Origin: JASUTC01 sp964604305
GTDB taxonomy: Bacteria; Thermotogota; Thermotogae; MWEM01
Length of the DNA: 64,000 nucleotides
Assembly (NCBI GenBank): GCA_964604305.1
Contig: CAZRYM010000002.1
Coordinates: 20,470-84,469, forward strand
Reading direction: 5' to 3'
In this document: piece after piece, positions 34,290-42,832 of the stretch
Layout: each line of letters opens with the position of its first letter
How positions within the stretch are numbered: the stretch's first letter is position 1
The notes under the pieces: model-generated
Seen by the model: only the letters and a program-made list of their open reading frames with translations
The model's database searches: none
Told to the model about the DNA's origin: nothing
Made by a program: the position numbers and the translations under genes

Positions 34290-35449
34290 TGAAGGCTGAC
34301 AAGCGCTTTACTTTATATAGAATCGGAATTTCTGTAGGAATTGCTCTGCTCATTGGATATATTATTGTATTCGTTTCAAGTGTTCCTTCCACAAATATCT
34401 CTTTCTTGAAAAAAATGAAAGAGGCGTTTGACAGCGCAAACGAAGCGTATAAATACTTCCTTACCGGTGCGTTGGTTCGTTGGCGTTCTACCGGTGCCGC
34501 TTTTAATCAAAGCGGTTTTATTCAATGGATTAATGAGGCAGTCCCAATTATAATAACCGGTCTTGCTGTTTCTATGGTATTTACTGCAAAACAATTTAAT
34601 ATCGGTGCAGAAGGCCAGATGTTCCTTGGTGCAGCAGTTGCAACTGCTGTAGCGATTTATTTTCCGGGAATCCCGTTTATCTCAACTTTGTTTGTCATCC
34701 TTACTGCGATGGCTGTTGGTGCCGGATTTGCATCTATTCCCGGTTATATGAAAGCCAGATTAAAAGCTTCGGAGCTTGTCACTTCACTTATGCTAAATTA
34801 TGTTGCCTTTTTTATGGGATTGTTTATCATTAAAACCTTTCTGAGAGATACGGAAGCGGGGTCCCTTGTATCCCTTCAGTTCCAGGAGCAGGCCATGCTG
34901 CCATTGTTAAACGAAAGGTACAGATGGCATATCGGAATCTTTTTTGCATTGGGGATGACCCTTCTTGTGTGGTTCATCATGAAAAAGACAACATGGGGGT
35001 ACAAGGTCAAACTGATAGGTGATAACCTGAAATTTGCCGAATATTCCGGTATTAATTCATCGAAGATGATTTTACAGGTTCAAGTGGCTGCAGGTGCTGT
35101 TGCAGGATCTGCAGGTATCGTCGAACTACTCGGTTATCACGGCCGTTTCTTATGGTTATATTCTCCGGGTTATGGTTGGGACGGTATCATAATTGCCACA
35201 TTGGCAAGGAACAACCCTCTTTTTGTGCCACTGGCTGCATTATTTCTTTCTTATATTCGGGTGGGAGCAAAAATTATGGGAAGATACACCAGCATAGCTC
35301 CTGAAATTGTCGCAATTTTACAGGCTGTGATTATCTTATTGGTAACTGCCGAAGCGTTCTTGGCAAAATGGAAACAGAGGTCCGTTAATAAAGAGGCCAC
35401 AAAGAACGAGAACAGCATTACTGGAGTACAAGTAGGTGAGGCAAAATGA
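34289..35449 (+). CDS. ABC transporter permease 1 (nucleoside type)
   Basis: A 386-residue inner-membrane permease of the BPD_transp_2 type with about nine to ten membrane segments and a hydrophilic Lys/Asn-rich tail of ~25 residues. The family mark FNIGAEGQMFLGA lies near residue 105. It starts inside the stop of the ATPase gene. It pairs with the next gene to form the heterodimeric channel. Confidence 0.9.
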   Translation: MKADKRFTLYRIGISVGIALLIGYIIVFVSSVPSTNISFLKKMKEAFDSANEAYKYFLTGALVRWRSTGAAFNQSGFIQWINEAVPIIITGLAVSMVFTAKQFNIGAEGQMFLGAAVATAVAIYFPGIPFISTLFVILTAMAVGAGFASIPGYMKARLKASELVTSLMLNYVAFFMGLFIIKTFLRDTEAGSLVSLQFQEQAMLPLLNERYRWHIGIFFALGMTLLVWFIMKKTTWGYKVKLIGDNLKFAEYSGINSSKMILQVQVAAGAVAGSAGIVELLGYHGRFLWLYSPGYGWDGIIIATLARNNPLFVPLAALFLSYIRVGAKIMGRYTSIAPEIVAILQAVIILLVTAEAFLAKWKQRSVNKEATKNENSITGVQVGEAK

Positions 35450-36399
35450 ATGAAATGCTTCAAGGTATATTATCATGGGATTTTATTGCAGCAGGTATAA
35501 GAGTTACAACGCCGATTCTTCTTGCTGCGTTAGGTGCTTTAATAGCTGAATCTGCCGGCACACCAAACATCGCCCTTGAAGGCATCATGCTGATCTCAGC
35601 CTTTATAGGGGTAATTGTCAGCGGATTTACAGGAAGTTTATGGCTCGCCATCATCTTTGGGGTAATCGTGGGAACGATGATGGCTGCAGTTTTGGCGTAT
35701 TTTGCTTTAAAACTGAAGACAGATATTATTTTAGCGGCTATTGCGTTGAATATCTTCGCCAGTGGGGGAACGATCTTTTTCCTTGCCATGCTCACCGGTG
35801 ATAAAGGCTCATCAGCTTCGGTTAATTCATTGCTTATTCCCAATCTGACTATTCCGCTGATCGATAAGATTCCCATACTTGGTGATATTCTCAGCGGACA
35901 TCATTCCATTACTTATGTAGCAATTATTCTGATCTTCGTAGTTCAGTATATAATGTACAAGACACCGTTGGGTTTGAGAATCAGAGCAGTGGGAGAAAAT
36001 CCGGATGCCGCAGAATCAGTAGGTATATCAGTAATTAAGACAAGATTTATTGCCTTAATGCTAAGTGGATTTTTGGCCAGTTTAGGTGGTTTATTTCTTT
36101 CAATGGGTTACGTTTCATGGTTTGCCAGAGATATGACTGCGGGGCGAGGGTGGATAGCATTGGCTGCCCAAGCGCTGGGTGGATTAAATGCCTTTGGCGT
36201 AGCTGCCGGGTCTTTCCTTTTTGGATTTACTGAAGCTGCCTCCTACTCATTGCAAATATTTGATATTCCCTATGAATTCACACAATCACTGCCGTTTATC
36301 ATTACGATTGTTGTGTTGGGGATTTACGCTTGGCGAAAAGTCAAGGCATCGGGAAAGCTGAATGTGTCAAATAGTTCAATCGGTCCTACTGAAAAATAA
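35446..36399 (+). CDS. ABC transporter permease 2 (nucleoside type)
   Basis: A 317-residue permease of the same family, with about eight to nine membrane segments. The family's TPNIALEGIMLISAF, equivalent to the NIGAEGQ loop of permease 1, lies near residue 40. RIRAVGENPDAAESVGI is the cytoplasmic coupling region. The start overlaps the previous stop by 4 bp. It is the last gene of the nucleoside operon and is followed by a terminator. Confidence 0.9.
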   Translation: MNEMLQGILSWDFIAAGIRVTTPILLAALGALIAESAGTPNIALEGIMLISAFIGVIVSGFTGSLWLAIIFGVIVGTMMAAVLAYFALKLKTDIILAAIALNIFASGGTIFFLAMLTGDKGSSASVNSLLIPNLTIPLIDKIPILGDILSGHHSITYVAIILIFVVQYIMYKTPLGLRIRAVGENPDAAESVGISVIKTRFIALMLSGFLASLGGLFLSMGYVSWFARDMTAGRGWIALAAQALGGLNAFGVAAGSFLFGFTEAASYSLQIFDIPYEFTQSLPFIITIVVLGIYAWRKVKASGKLNVSNSSIGPTEK

Positions 36400-36425
36400 A
36401 CAACTGCTTAATGTAAAACATAAAG

Positions 36426-36463
36426 CCGGTTATTGAGAAGAAATCTAATAACCGGTTTTTTTA
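36426..36463 (+). terminator. Terminator of the nucleoside transport operon
   Basis: CCGGTTATT pairs with AATAACCGG (9 bp, 12-nt loop), then T7. The converging DUF39 gene ends inside it. Confidence 0.8.
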
Positions 36464-37594
36464 TTCCTCTAAAGGAGTACATTTTCCGTAAATCGGTAAT
36501 GATTTTACCGGTTGTGTCAATTCAAAGGTTCCTGCTTCAATTTGCTTTTTTAATATTTCAGTTATTTTATATGCGTCACGAATCTTGGACATGGTCCTTG
36601 AAACCGGCTTCTTGCCTGATAATTGTATGTTGTTGTTGTGCAATTGATCATATGTTACCGTTCCAATCGTTTCTCCTGTTGCAAAATCGTGTACTTGCGT
36701 AATAATATCTTTATTTCTTATCGAAAGTGCATGGGCTATATCGGAGTTTAGGACCGGGATTGGGATACCGATTGAGATGTAAAGGCTCACACCGTACCCT
36801 TTGATATATAAGGGGGCGATAAACTCAGGTTTCACTTGTCGGAGATCGGCTGAGATGGCTAAAGTAGCTGAAGGAGCAATGGGTAAATGAGTTTTCTCGT
36901 CCCTCTTTGCATAAGCATTATACTGAGTGCCTTCCCAGCTGATAAATCCTTCTCCACCACAAAAAAAGATTCGGGTTCCAATACCGATTGTTTGTAAATA
37001 GGGATCGTTCATCAAAGGAGATATGTCTCCGGCTCCTGCAAAATTAACACTGCCCACGTTTGGTAAAAGGCTGCCCATGTATGTTTTAAGTTCTATCTCT
37101 GATGAATTGCAAGCTGCATTGTAATTTTGGTAACAATTTCTGGGATTGAAAAAATACACTTGGTTTAAATCATCAATTGTAATTTCCTTTGAAAAATGAC
37201 TTTTTGGATAACAATCTGTAGAGGTTCCATCTGCTTTAAAAGAGATAGACTTGCCTTTAACCAGTTTATCTATCACATGTGCACCACCATAAGTGCTATT
37301 GGAAACGCTTTCCTGAGTAGCACCCAGATAAAAGTCAGCACAAGCGATGCCACCATAAGCTTGAACATCATCCAAAAAGACTTCTTGCATTTTCATATGA
37401 GGATTAGTGTGACCCGTGTTAATAAAAACACCTGATGAACACATGGGACTGTAGGTTGCTGTTGTGACAACGTCGCATTTTTCTGCCAAACTCTTTGTCC
37501 CTTCTTCTTCAGCCAATTCCTTGGCTTGTGAAGCAGTGAGAATTAACGCCTTATTTTCTTTTATTTTTTTGTTGATTTCATCTATGCTTTTCAT
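36461..37594 (-). CDS. DUF39-family homocysteine biosynthesis protein
   Basis: A 377-residue protein of the COG1900/DUF39 family, implicated in making homocysteine from aspartate semialdehyde and sulfide in methanogens and other anaerobes. Two conserved cysteines are visible: C52 in SPMCSSGVF and C128 in TDCYPKSH, about where the Methanosarcina protein has its proposed sulfur-carrying cysteines. The usual partner, a CBS/ferredoxin protein, is not here. The start at 37594 is chosen because GAGGAG lies 7 bp upstream and an in-frame ATG 15 bp earlier overlaps that site. It overlaps the end of aspartokinase by 17 bp, so the two are coupled and joined in the aspartate pathway. Confidence 0.8.
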   Translation of the reverse strand: MKSIDEINKKIKENKALILTASQAKELAEEEGTKSLAEKCDVVTTATYSPMCSSGVFINTGHTNPHMKMQEVFLDDVQAYGGIACADFYLGATQESVSNSTYGGAHVIDKLVKGKSISFKADGTSTDCYPKSHFSKEITIDDLNQVYFFNPRNCYQNYNAACNSSEIELKTYMGSLLPNVGSVNFAGAGDISPLMNDPYLQTIGIGTRIFFCGGEGFISWEGTQYNAYAKRDEKTHLPIAPSATLAISADLRQVKPEFIAPLYIKGYGVSLYISIGIPIPVLNSDIAHALSIRNKDIITQVHDFATGETIGTVTYDQLHNNNIQLSGKKPVSRTMSKIRDAYKITEILKKQIEAGTFELTQPVKSLPIYGKCTPLEE

Positions 37595-38954
37595 TAAAAA
37601 ACTCCTCATGAATGGATTTTATAGCATCATTTCTTTGTTGGGCATCTACAATAAAATAGCTTGCAACATCTGATACTCCCATTGAAACAACCTTTGCATT
37701 TATCCCTTTACGAGATATGGCATTGAACAACTTTGCAGCAATTCCGTGGGTATCGTTCAACCCTTCACCAACTATCGCAATTAGAGAGATATCATCTTTT
37801 ATCTCCACTTCGTTGACACCATGGACATCAAGATGCTGCAATAACTTGTAAGCCTTATAGAGATCGGAAGAGGAAAGTAGAATTGAAATAATGGTTTGAG
37901 AAGTTAGCACGGACTTGATGTTGATACCTTCTAATTTCATAGCATTTGTCACATCTGCCAGTATCCCGGGTTTAACTCCTACTCCAGGACCTTTTAGCTT
38001 TAGGATCCCAATATCATCTGTGTATGAACAACTTTTTACGATATAGCTGGTTTTGACTGATTTAGAAGAAATTATTGTTAAGGGTTTGATATGATCCAAA
38101 TCACCATCTATATTGAAAAGGTTGAGGGGGATATTGTCCGGTTTTAAAGGTTCAAAAGCCCTTGGATGAATGATTTCAGCTCCGAAATAGGATAGTTCTG
38201 CAGCCTCAAGATAAGTCATTCTTTTTATGTTCCTGGCGTTGGGAACGATTTTTGGATCTGCACTTAAAAAACCTTTCACATCTTTCCAAAGATCGATTGA
38301 CTGAGCTTTAACACACCTGGCGATAGCAGCAGCTGAATAATCACTGCCTCCCCTGCCGAAAAGATTAACTTTGCCCGATTCTGAAATTCCATAAAAACCG
38401 GGAACAATATAGATCAGGTTTTCTTTAAAAAAGGAAGCAACTTTGCATGAACACCTGTCAAAATCAACACTGGCATTTCCAAACTCCCCATCTGTGAGTA
38501 ACCCGATATCTTCAGGCGTGGCTTCTTTGCATATAATGTTCAACTGATTTAAAATTTTATATAGGGTAAAAGCAGAAAGTCTCTCGCCATAACTAAGAAC
38601 CGTATCTCTGACGAAATCAGGAGCCTCGCCAATGTAGTGGATCCCTAAAAGAAATCTTTTTAATTCTTCTATACGTTTTTCCAGTTCAGAAAACGTAGAC
38701 TGAAGATCTGAAGACTCCAGGAGATAATCCGAAAGGATTTCCTTATGTGCCTTTAAAAGTGTTTGCTGTAATTGGTCGATAGAATCAAAATTACGATGAA
38801 CTTTTTCAACTGTGGTTAAAATGGTATCTGTCATACCATAAAGTGCTGAAATCACTATAATCAAAGGTTTGTCATAACTTCTGATAACTCTTACCAGCTT
38901 TGAAATATCTTCTCTTTTTTTTAGGTTGGATCCCCCAAATTTGACTACTTTCAT
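37578..38954 (-). CDS. lysC: Aspartokinase
   Basis: A 458-residue monofunctional aspartate kinase, the entry to the aspartate family pathway. The kinase motif KFGGSN opens the protein at 4-9. GRGGSDYSAAAIA and the later DVKGFLSADPKIV mark the amino acid kinase fold. The last ~150 residues contain two ACT domains (one beginning LKLKGPGVGVKPGILADV), so feedback control by an aspartate-family amino acid is expected. GGAGG precedes the ATG. Coupling to the DUF39 gene suggests that the flow is meant for homocysteine/methionine, although no semialdehyde dehydrogenase lies nearby. Confidence 0.92.
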   Translation of the reverse strand: MKVVKFGGSNLKKREDISKLVRVIRSYDKPLIIVISALYGMTDTILTTVEKVHRNFDSIDQLQQTLLKAHKEILSDYLLESSDLQSTFSELEKRIEELKRFLLGIHYIGEAPDFVRDTVLSYGERLSAFTLYKILNQLNIICKEATPEDIGLLTDGEFGNASVDFDRCSCKVASFFKENLIYIVPGFYGISESGKVNLFGRGGSDYSAAAIARCVKAQSIDLWKDVKGFLSADPKIVPNARNIKRMTYLEAAELSYFGAEIIHPRAFEPLKPDNIPLNLFNIDGDLDHIKPLTIISSKSVKTSYIVKSCSYTDDIGILKLKGPGVGVKPGILADVTNAMKLEGINIKSVLTSQTIISILLSSSDLYKAYKLLQHLDVHGVNEVEIKDDISLIAIVGEGLNDTHGIAAKLFNAISRKGINAKVVSMGVSDVASYFIVDAQQRNDAIKSIHEEFFNEKHR

Positions 38955-39001
38955 CGATTGCCTCCATTGTCAGATAAAATCTATAGTATCGCTTTCCTTA
39001 A

Positions 39002-39029
39002 ATCATACTAACCAGTATCTTCAAATCAA
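39002..39029 (-). promoter_or_regulatory. Candidate promoter of lysC-DUF39
   Basis: On the minus strand: TTGATT (39029-39024), 16-bp spacer, TATGAT (39007-39002), 48 bp before lysC. This would separate it from the helicase upstream. Confidence 0.4.
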
Positions 39030-39087
39030 TAGTTTCAGCTTTAAATTTTTCAAGAGAAATTATACCATTTCAATCAACGGATACGTT

Positions 39088-41682
39088 TTACTCAACCCAG
39101 ATGTATTTTCTCGTGTCTGTTGCCAGGAAAGGTCCGGAATGGGGTATAAAATCCAATATGGCTGCCGGCGGTAATCTCCCCGGTGCATATAATTTTACTT
39201 TTCCCTTTATTGACCCTTTCATATCACTTCCCACCAGGGTTATGGAATGGGAGTACATAGAATCTTTATCGGATTGCTTCTGGGTATCCGGTAGAATAAA
39301 CAATGAAGTATCCGGATACTTTTGATTAAAGATTTGTTCAATGTCCTTTATGGGGTGTCTTTCATATTGTAGAGTCGGTATGCCATAGAAGGTTTTTCCT
39401 TTGTCTTTTGCTTCTTTTTGAACCAAATAAATAGCCTCTTGGAAGGTTTGATAATCAGTGTTTAGAAGATCTGAAATGGAAATATCTACAGCTGTTTCAA
39501 GCTCTTCTTTAAGCCATTGAGTTTGAAGCGCATACCAGGTTTGCAGATATTTCTGCGTATTTGGCCAAAAATCCAAAACATTTTTCTCTTTAGTCAAAGT
39601 GTTTAAAACCAGTTCAACATCAGATTCAATTCCGGCTGTGATTGCTACTAAAGACAGAATACCCGCTCTGATACTACCTATACCGGTTATTTCTGTTAAA
39701 AGAGAATAATAAGGATGGATTCCATATGAAAGAGAACGCATGATTCGTTGATATTCATTCTCTCCCAAATCCGGCCAAAATCCTCTACCAGCACCCTGTC
39801 GGATGAAACTCAGCACCAATTGCATATCATTTGCAAGTGAAGATGTCCAGGCAGGAGGTCTTTGTCTCATTGCTGTGGCAATATTGTCTTTATAACCCAG
39901 CCCTATTCTCATAGCAACAGTTCCCAAACCATATTGCATAATACCGGTATCCGGGAAATTACCGGAAACTGTGGCGACATTCCACATTCCCGGAAAGATT
40001 GGCAAATAGGGCGGATAATGCGATGGTATGGTACCCGTTGTGGGAATTAAGACTGCTGTTGCTTCAAATCTACTCCAAAAAGATGCCTGATCCGGTTCGC
40101 CATCATGAGTTTTTGGAATAACACTGAAAAATTGAGAGACCTTTTCAGGATTGAGCATATAAGAGGCAGTTAGCATTCCCAGGTTGGTAATGTTGTCTTC
40201 GTCAAGCATTTTTATTTCCCTTAATCGTTCATACGCCTTTTTTAACACTTTTTTCTTGTCTGAACTTTTATAATGTGTATCCAATATTCTTACCGGATCT
40301 ACTGACATGATTCCCAAGGCGGCCAATTCTATATCTCCAAGTTCTCGAGTAATGGATGCGTTGAAGTTTCTGGAATAACCTTGTGATACGACACCGAAGG
40401 ATCTGTCAAGTGCGGTTTCCAGGTGTTCGTCCAGTCCTCGTTTGAGCTTTTCTTCTAAAAGTTCCTGAGTCCTGCTACCGCGACTACCTGTTGAATACAT
40501 TACTCTTCCATATCCTCTGACTGTATGTCCCTTTCTGCCGGCCCTTCCTTCAAACTGAAGGATATCGAGAAAGGTAGGCCAAAGATTGTCTTCGTTGTAA
40601 GGAGAATATTTCACAAAAATAAGTATGTCGTCAGTTGGAGAATTAAAACCATAGGCAAGAGTCTGAGTAGAAACCAGTACTGTGAGAGGGTTTGAGGAAT
40701 CCTTAAAACATTTCTCTATTTCGTGACGTTCATCAATTGGGATATCAGCATTGTGAAAAGCTGCAATTGCATTCTTGTCATAAGAGCGTTTGATGTATGG
40801 AACAGCATTGTTTAGAACTGGAATTCCCAATTCCTCAAAGCCTTCAAGCAGGTACCAACCACTTTTTTTTGAAGGAATGATGATCATGGTCTTTATGCCG
40901 TTCTTGATATTGTCTTCCAGAATTTGTGTATAAATCTGTTTTGCAATTTTTTTCCTGTTTTTTCTGGAAGGTGCCGAAATCTTAACAAATGATCGCTGTA
41001 AGGGTAAAGGTCTCCAATCACTTTCTATCAATAATGCAGCATCAATCCATTTTGCCATTTCCAATGCATCAGGCATTGTTGCAGAGAGCAGGAAAAGAGT
41101 CTTTTTATCACCTATGGAATGAACAACACACTCTTCATAGACAATACCACGGGAATTTTGAACAAGCATATGTGCCTCGTCTATGATTACAAGCTCAGCT
41201 GCCTGCGTCCAAGATGAATTTGAGTGGCGTGAAGCAAGATAGGCTTCAGGAGTGGCGACGACAATATCAAAATTTTCCTTCACATCCATCTTGTTTTCAC
41301 CTGTACGAAGATAGATTCGGAACTTCGTCTCTTTCAAATCCTGGTAGACCTGCCTTGCCAATGCCCTTGTGGGAGAAAGGTAAATCGTTCTTTTTACCTT
41401 TTGCCCTTCTTTCAGGTGTTTTTGCATGGCCATAAAAGCAACAACTGTTTTTCCGGATCCTGTAGGGGTAGCTATAACAGCATTCCCTCCATTGTAGTAA
41501 TGGTGAAATGCCTGTTGAATAGGGTTAAACTCAAAAGGAGCAAGTTCTCCTAAAACTGTTTTACCATCCTCAGATTTTATAAGAGCGTCTTTTCCATTTA
41601 TCATTACCAGATAATCCTGTCCATTTTGTTGCTCTTTACTGTTTTTATCCGAATTTTTCGCAATATAAATACTATCCATCAT
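39088..41682 (-). CDS. DEAD/DEAH-box superfamily 2 helicase, Ski2-like
   Basis: An 864-residue helicase. Motif I is TPTGSGKT near residue 68, followed by YLSPTRALARQ (Ia), VVATPEAYL, the DEAH box in IIDEAH, SATMP (III), and motif VI in FEGRAGRKG with RGYGRV near residue 385. The C-terminal half is long and helical without a recognised nuclease or zinc domain. The layout recalls Ski2/Hel308-type enzymes that unwind RNA or DNA; the substrate is unknown. AAAGGGGT precedes two consecutive ATG codons, so the start could be one codon later. It lies upstream of lysC, 133 bp apart, with no evident functional link. Confidence 0.85.
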   Translation of the reverse strand: MMDSIYIAKNSDKNSKEQQNGQDYLVMINGKDALIKSEDGKTVLGELAPFEFNPIQQAFHHYYNGGNAVIATPTGSGKTVVAFMAMQKHLKEGQKVKRTIYLSPTRALARQVYQDLKETKFRIYLRTGENKMDVKENFDIVVATPEAYLASRHSNSSWTQAAELVIIDEAHMLVQNSRGIVYEECVVHSIGDKKTLFLLSATMPDALEMAKWIDAALLIESDWRPLPLQRSFVKISAPSRKNRKKIAKQIYTQILEDNIKNGIKTMIIIPSKKSGWYLLEGFEELGIPVLNNAVPYIKRSYDKNAIAAFHNADIPIDERHEIEKCFKDSSNPLTVLVSTQTLAYGFNSPTDDILIFVKYSPYNEDNLWPTFLDILQFEGRAGRKGHTVRGYGRVMYSTGSRGSRTQELLEEKLKRGLDEHLETALDRSFGVVSQGYSRNFNASITRELGDIELAALGIMSVDPVRILDTHYKSSDKKKVLKKAYERLREIKMLDEDNITNLGMLTASYMLNPEKVSQFFSVIPKTHDGEPDQASFWSRFEATAVLIPTTGTIPSHYPPYLPIFPGMWNVATVSGNFPDTGIMQYGLGTVAMRIGLGYKDNIATAMRQRPPAWTSSLANDMQLVLSFIRQGAGRGFWPDLGENEYQRIMRSLSYGIHPYYSLLTEITGIGSIRAGILSLVAITAGIESDVELVLNTLTKEKNVLDFWPNTQKYLQTWYALQTQWLKEELETAVDISISDLLNTDYQTFQEAIYLVQKEAKDKGKTFYGIPTLQYERHPIKDIEQIFNQKYPDTSLFILPDTQKQSDKDSMYSHSITLVGSDMKGSIKGKVKLYAPGRLPPAAILDFIPHSGPFLATDTRKYIWVE

Positions 41683-42008
41683 TACCCCTTTTATTTCGTT
41701 TTGTTGATTTTAACACATCTTAAATTGATTCGGATGACTTACATTAAGGAAAATCAGAAAAAATCATAAGAATTAAACTTATTTGTATAGAAAACGAACA
41801 ATAATCGTTTCTTGGGGATTTTTAGAGATACTCTGTTATTATGGATATGATTGAATTATAAGGACTTATTCAAATCCATGCTTATGTTAACTGTAAAATC
41901 TTTTTCGTTGTATCGATAAAACTTGAAAATGTTTTGTAATTATGTTAAAATCTTAATTGAGCGTATACGGATATTATTTAATTGAAAAAATAAAAGGAGC
42001 TGAAGAGT
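41683..42008. other. 326-bp intergenic region between helicase and response regulator
   Basis: An AT-rich divergent gap. The right end holds a good promoter for the response regulator (listed separately). I see no hairpin, tRNA or small reading frame with a ribosome site in the rest. Confidence 0.6.
41923..41951 (+). promoter_or_regulatory. Promoter of the PhoB-like regulator
   Basis: TTGAAA (41923-41928), 17-bp spacer, TAAAAT (41946-41951) with TG one base ahead. One of the better promoters of the window, 57 bp before the start. Confidence 0.6.
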
Positions 42009-42725
42009 ATGAAAAGAAAGATTTTGGTAGTAGACGATGAACCTTCCATAGTCGAACTTTTAAGTTATAATCTGAAAAAAGACGGTTATGAAGTTTTGAA
42101 GGCATATAACGCTGAAGAAACGATGGAATATGCTGATAATGATGAAGATATTGATCTGTTTATCATCGATGTAATGTTGCCTGATGTGGATGGTTTTGAT
42201 TTAACCAGAAAACTCAGAGCGCATGAAAAACATCAGAACAAGCCCATCATTTTTTTGACTGCAAAAACAGAAGAATTTGACAAAATCTTGGGATTGGAAC
42301 TGGGTGCGGATGATTACATCACGAAACCATTCAGTGTCAGAGAAGTGTTGGTTAGAATTAAGGCCATATTTAGAAGAATTCAACGTTCTTTGGAACAGAA
42401 GGCTGAAAAACCGAAGCGAATAGCCGTTAAAGATTTGGAAATTGATCTGGAAAGATATGAGATTTTAGTACGAGGAGAAGCTAAAAATCTTACTCCTTTG
42501 GAGTTTGAACTTCTGAGATTTTTGGCTGAAAACGAAGGTAAGGTTTTCAGTAGAGATGTTCTCCTTGACAGTCTTTGGGGTTATGATTATTATGGGGATA
42601 CAAGAACAGTGGATGTTCATATCAGAAGGCTAAGAACTAAAATAGAAGAAGATCCTTCCAACCCACAATACATCATGACTGTTAGAGGAAAGGGTTATAA
42701 ATTTAAGAACCCCGGGGGAGAATAA
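42009..42725 (+). CDS. OmpR/PhoB-family response regulator
   Basis: A 238-residue DNA-binding regulator. The receiver domain has D9-D10, phospho-Asp D54 in FIIDVMLP, T84 and K106. The C-terminal winged helix (~140-236) shows LTPLEFELLRFLAENEGKVF and TRTVDVHIRRLRTKI, the typical recognition region. No sensor kinase follows, which is unusual for this family, where phoR-like genes usually sit next door. Instead a strong terminator ends the transcript. AAAGGAGC precedes the ATG. The hybrid kinase at 13 kb is not an obvious partner. Confidence 0.92.
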   Translation: MKRKILVVDDEPSIVELLSYNLKKDGYEVLKAYNAEETMEYADNDEDIDLFIIDVMLPDVDGFDLTRKLRAHEKHQNKPIIFLTAKTEEFDKILGLELGADDYITKPFSVREVLVRIKAIFRRIQRSLEQKAEKPKRIAVKDLEIDLERYEILVRGEAKNLTPLEFELLRFLAENEGKVFSRDVLLDSLWGYDYYGDTRTVDVHIRRLRTKIEEDPSNPQYIMTVRGKGYKFKNPGGE

Positions 42726-42786
42726 TAAGATTTTCTCTTAATGATTTTAAGAAATATTCTTGTTGAAAGACTATGAATGATACGAT

Positions 42787-42819
42787 GGGGATACATGATT
42801 TTTATGTATCCCCTTTTTT
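42787..42819 (+). terminator. Terminator between the response regulator and the GNAT-DUF501 gene
   Basis: GGGGATACAT pairs perfectly with ATGTATCCCC (10 bp, 7-nt loop), then T6. The ribosome site of the next gene begins directly after the T-run. Confidence 0.9.
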
Positions 42820-42832
42820 GAGGTGATAATCC

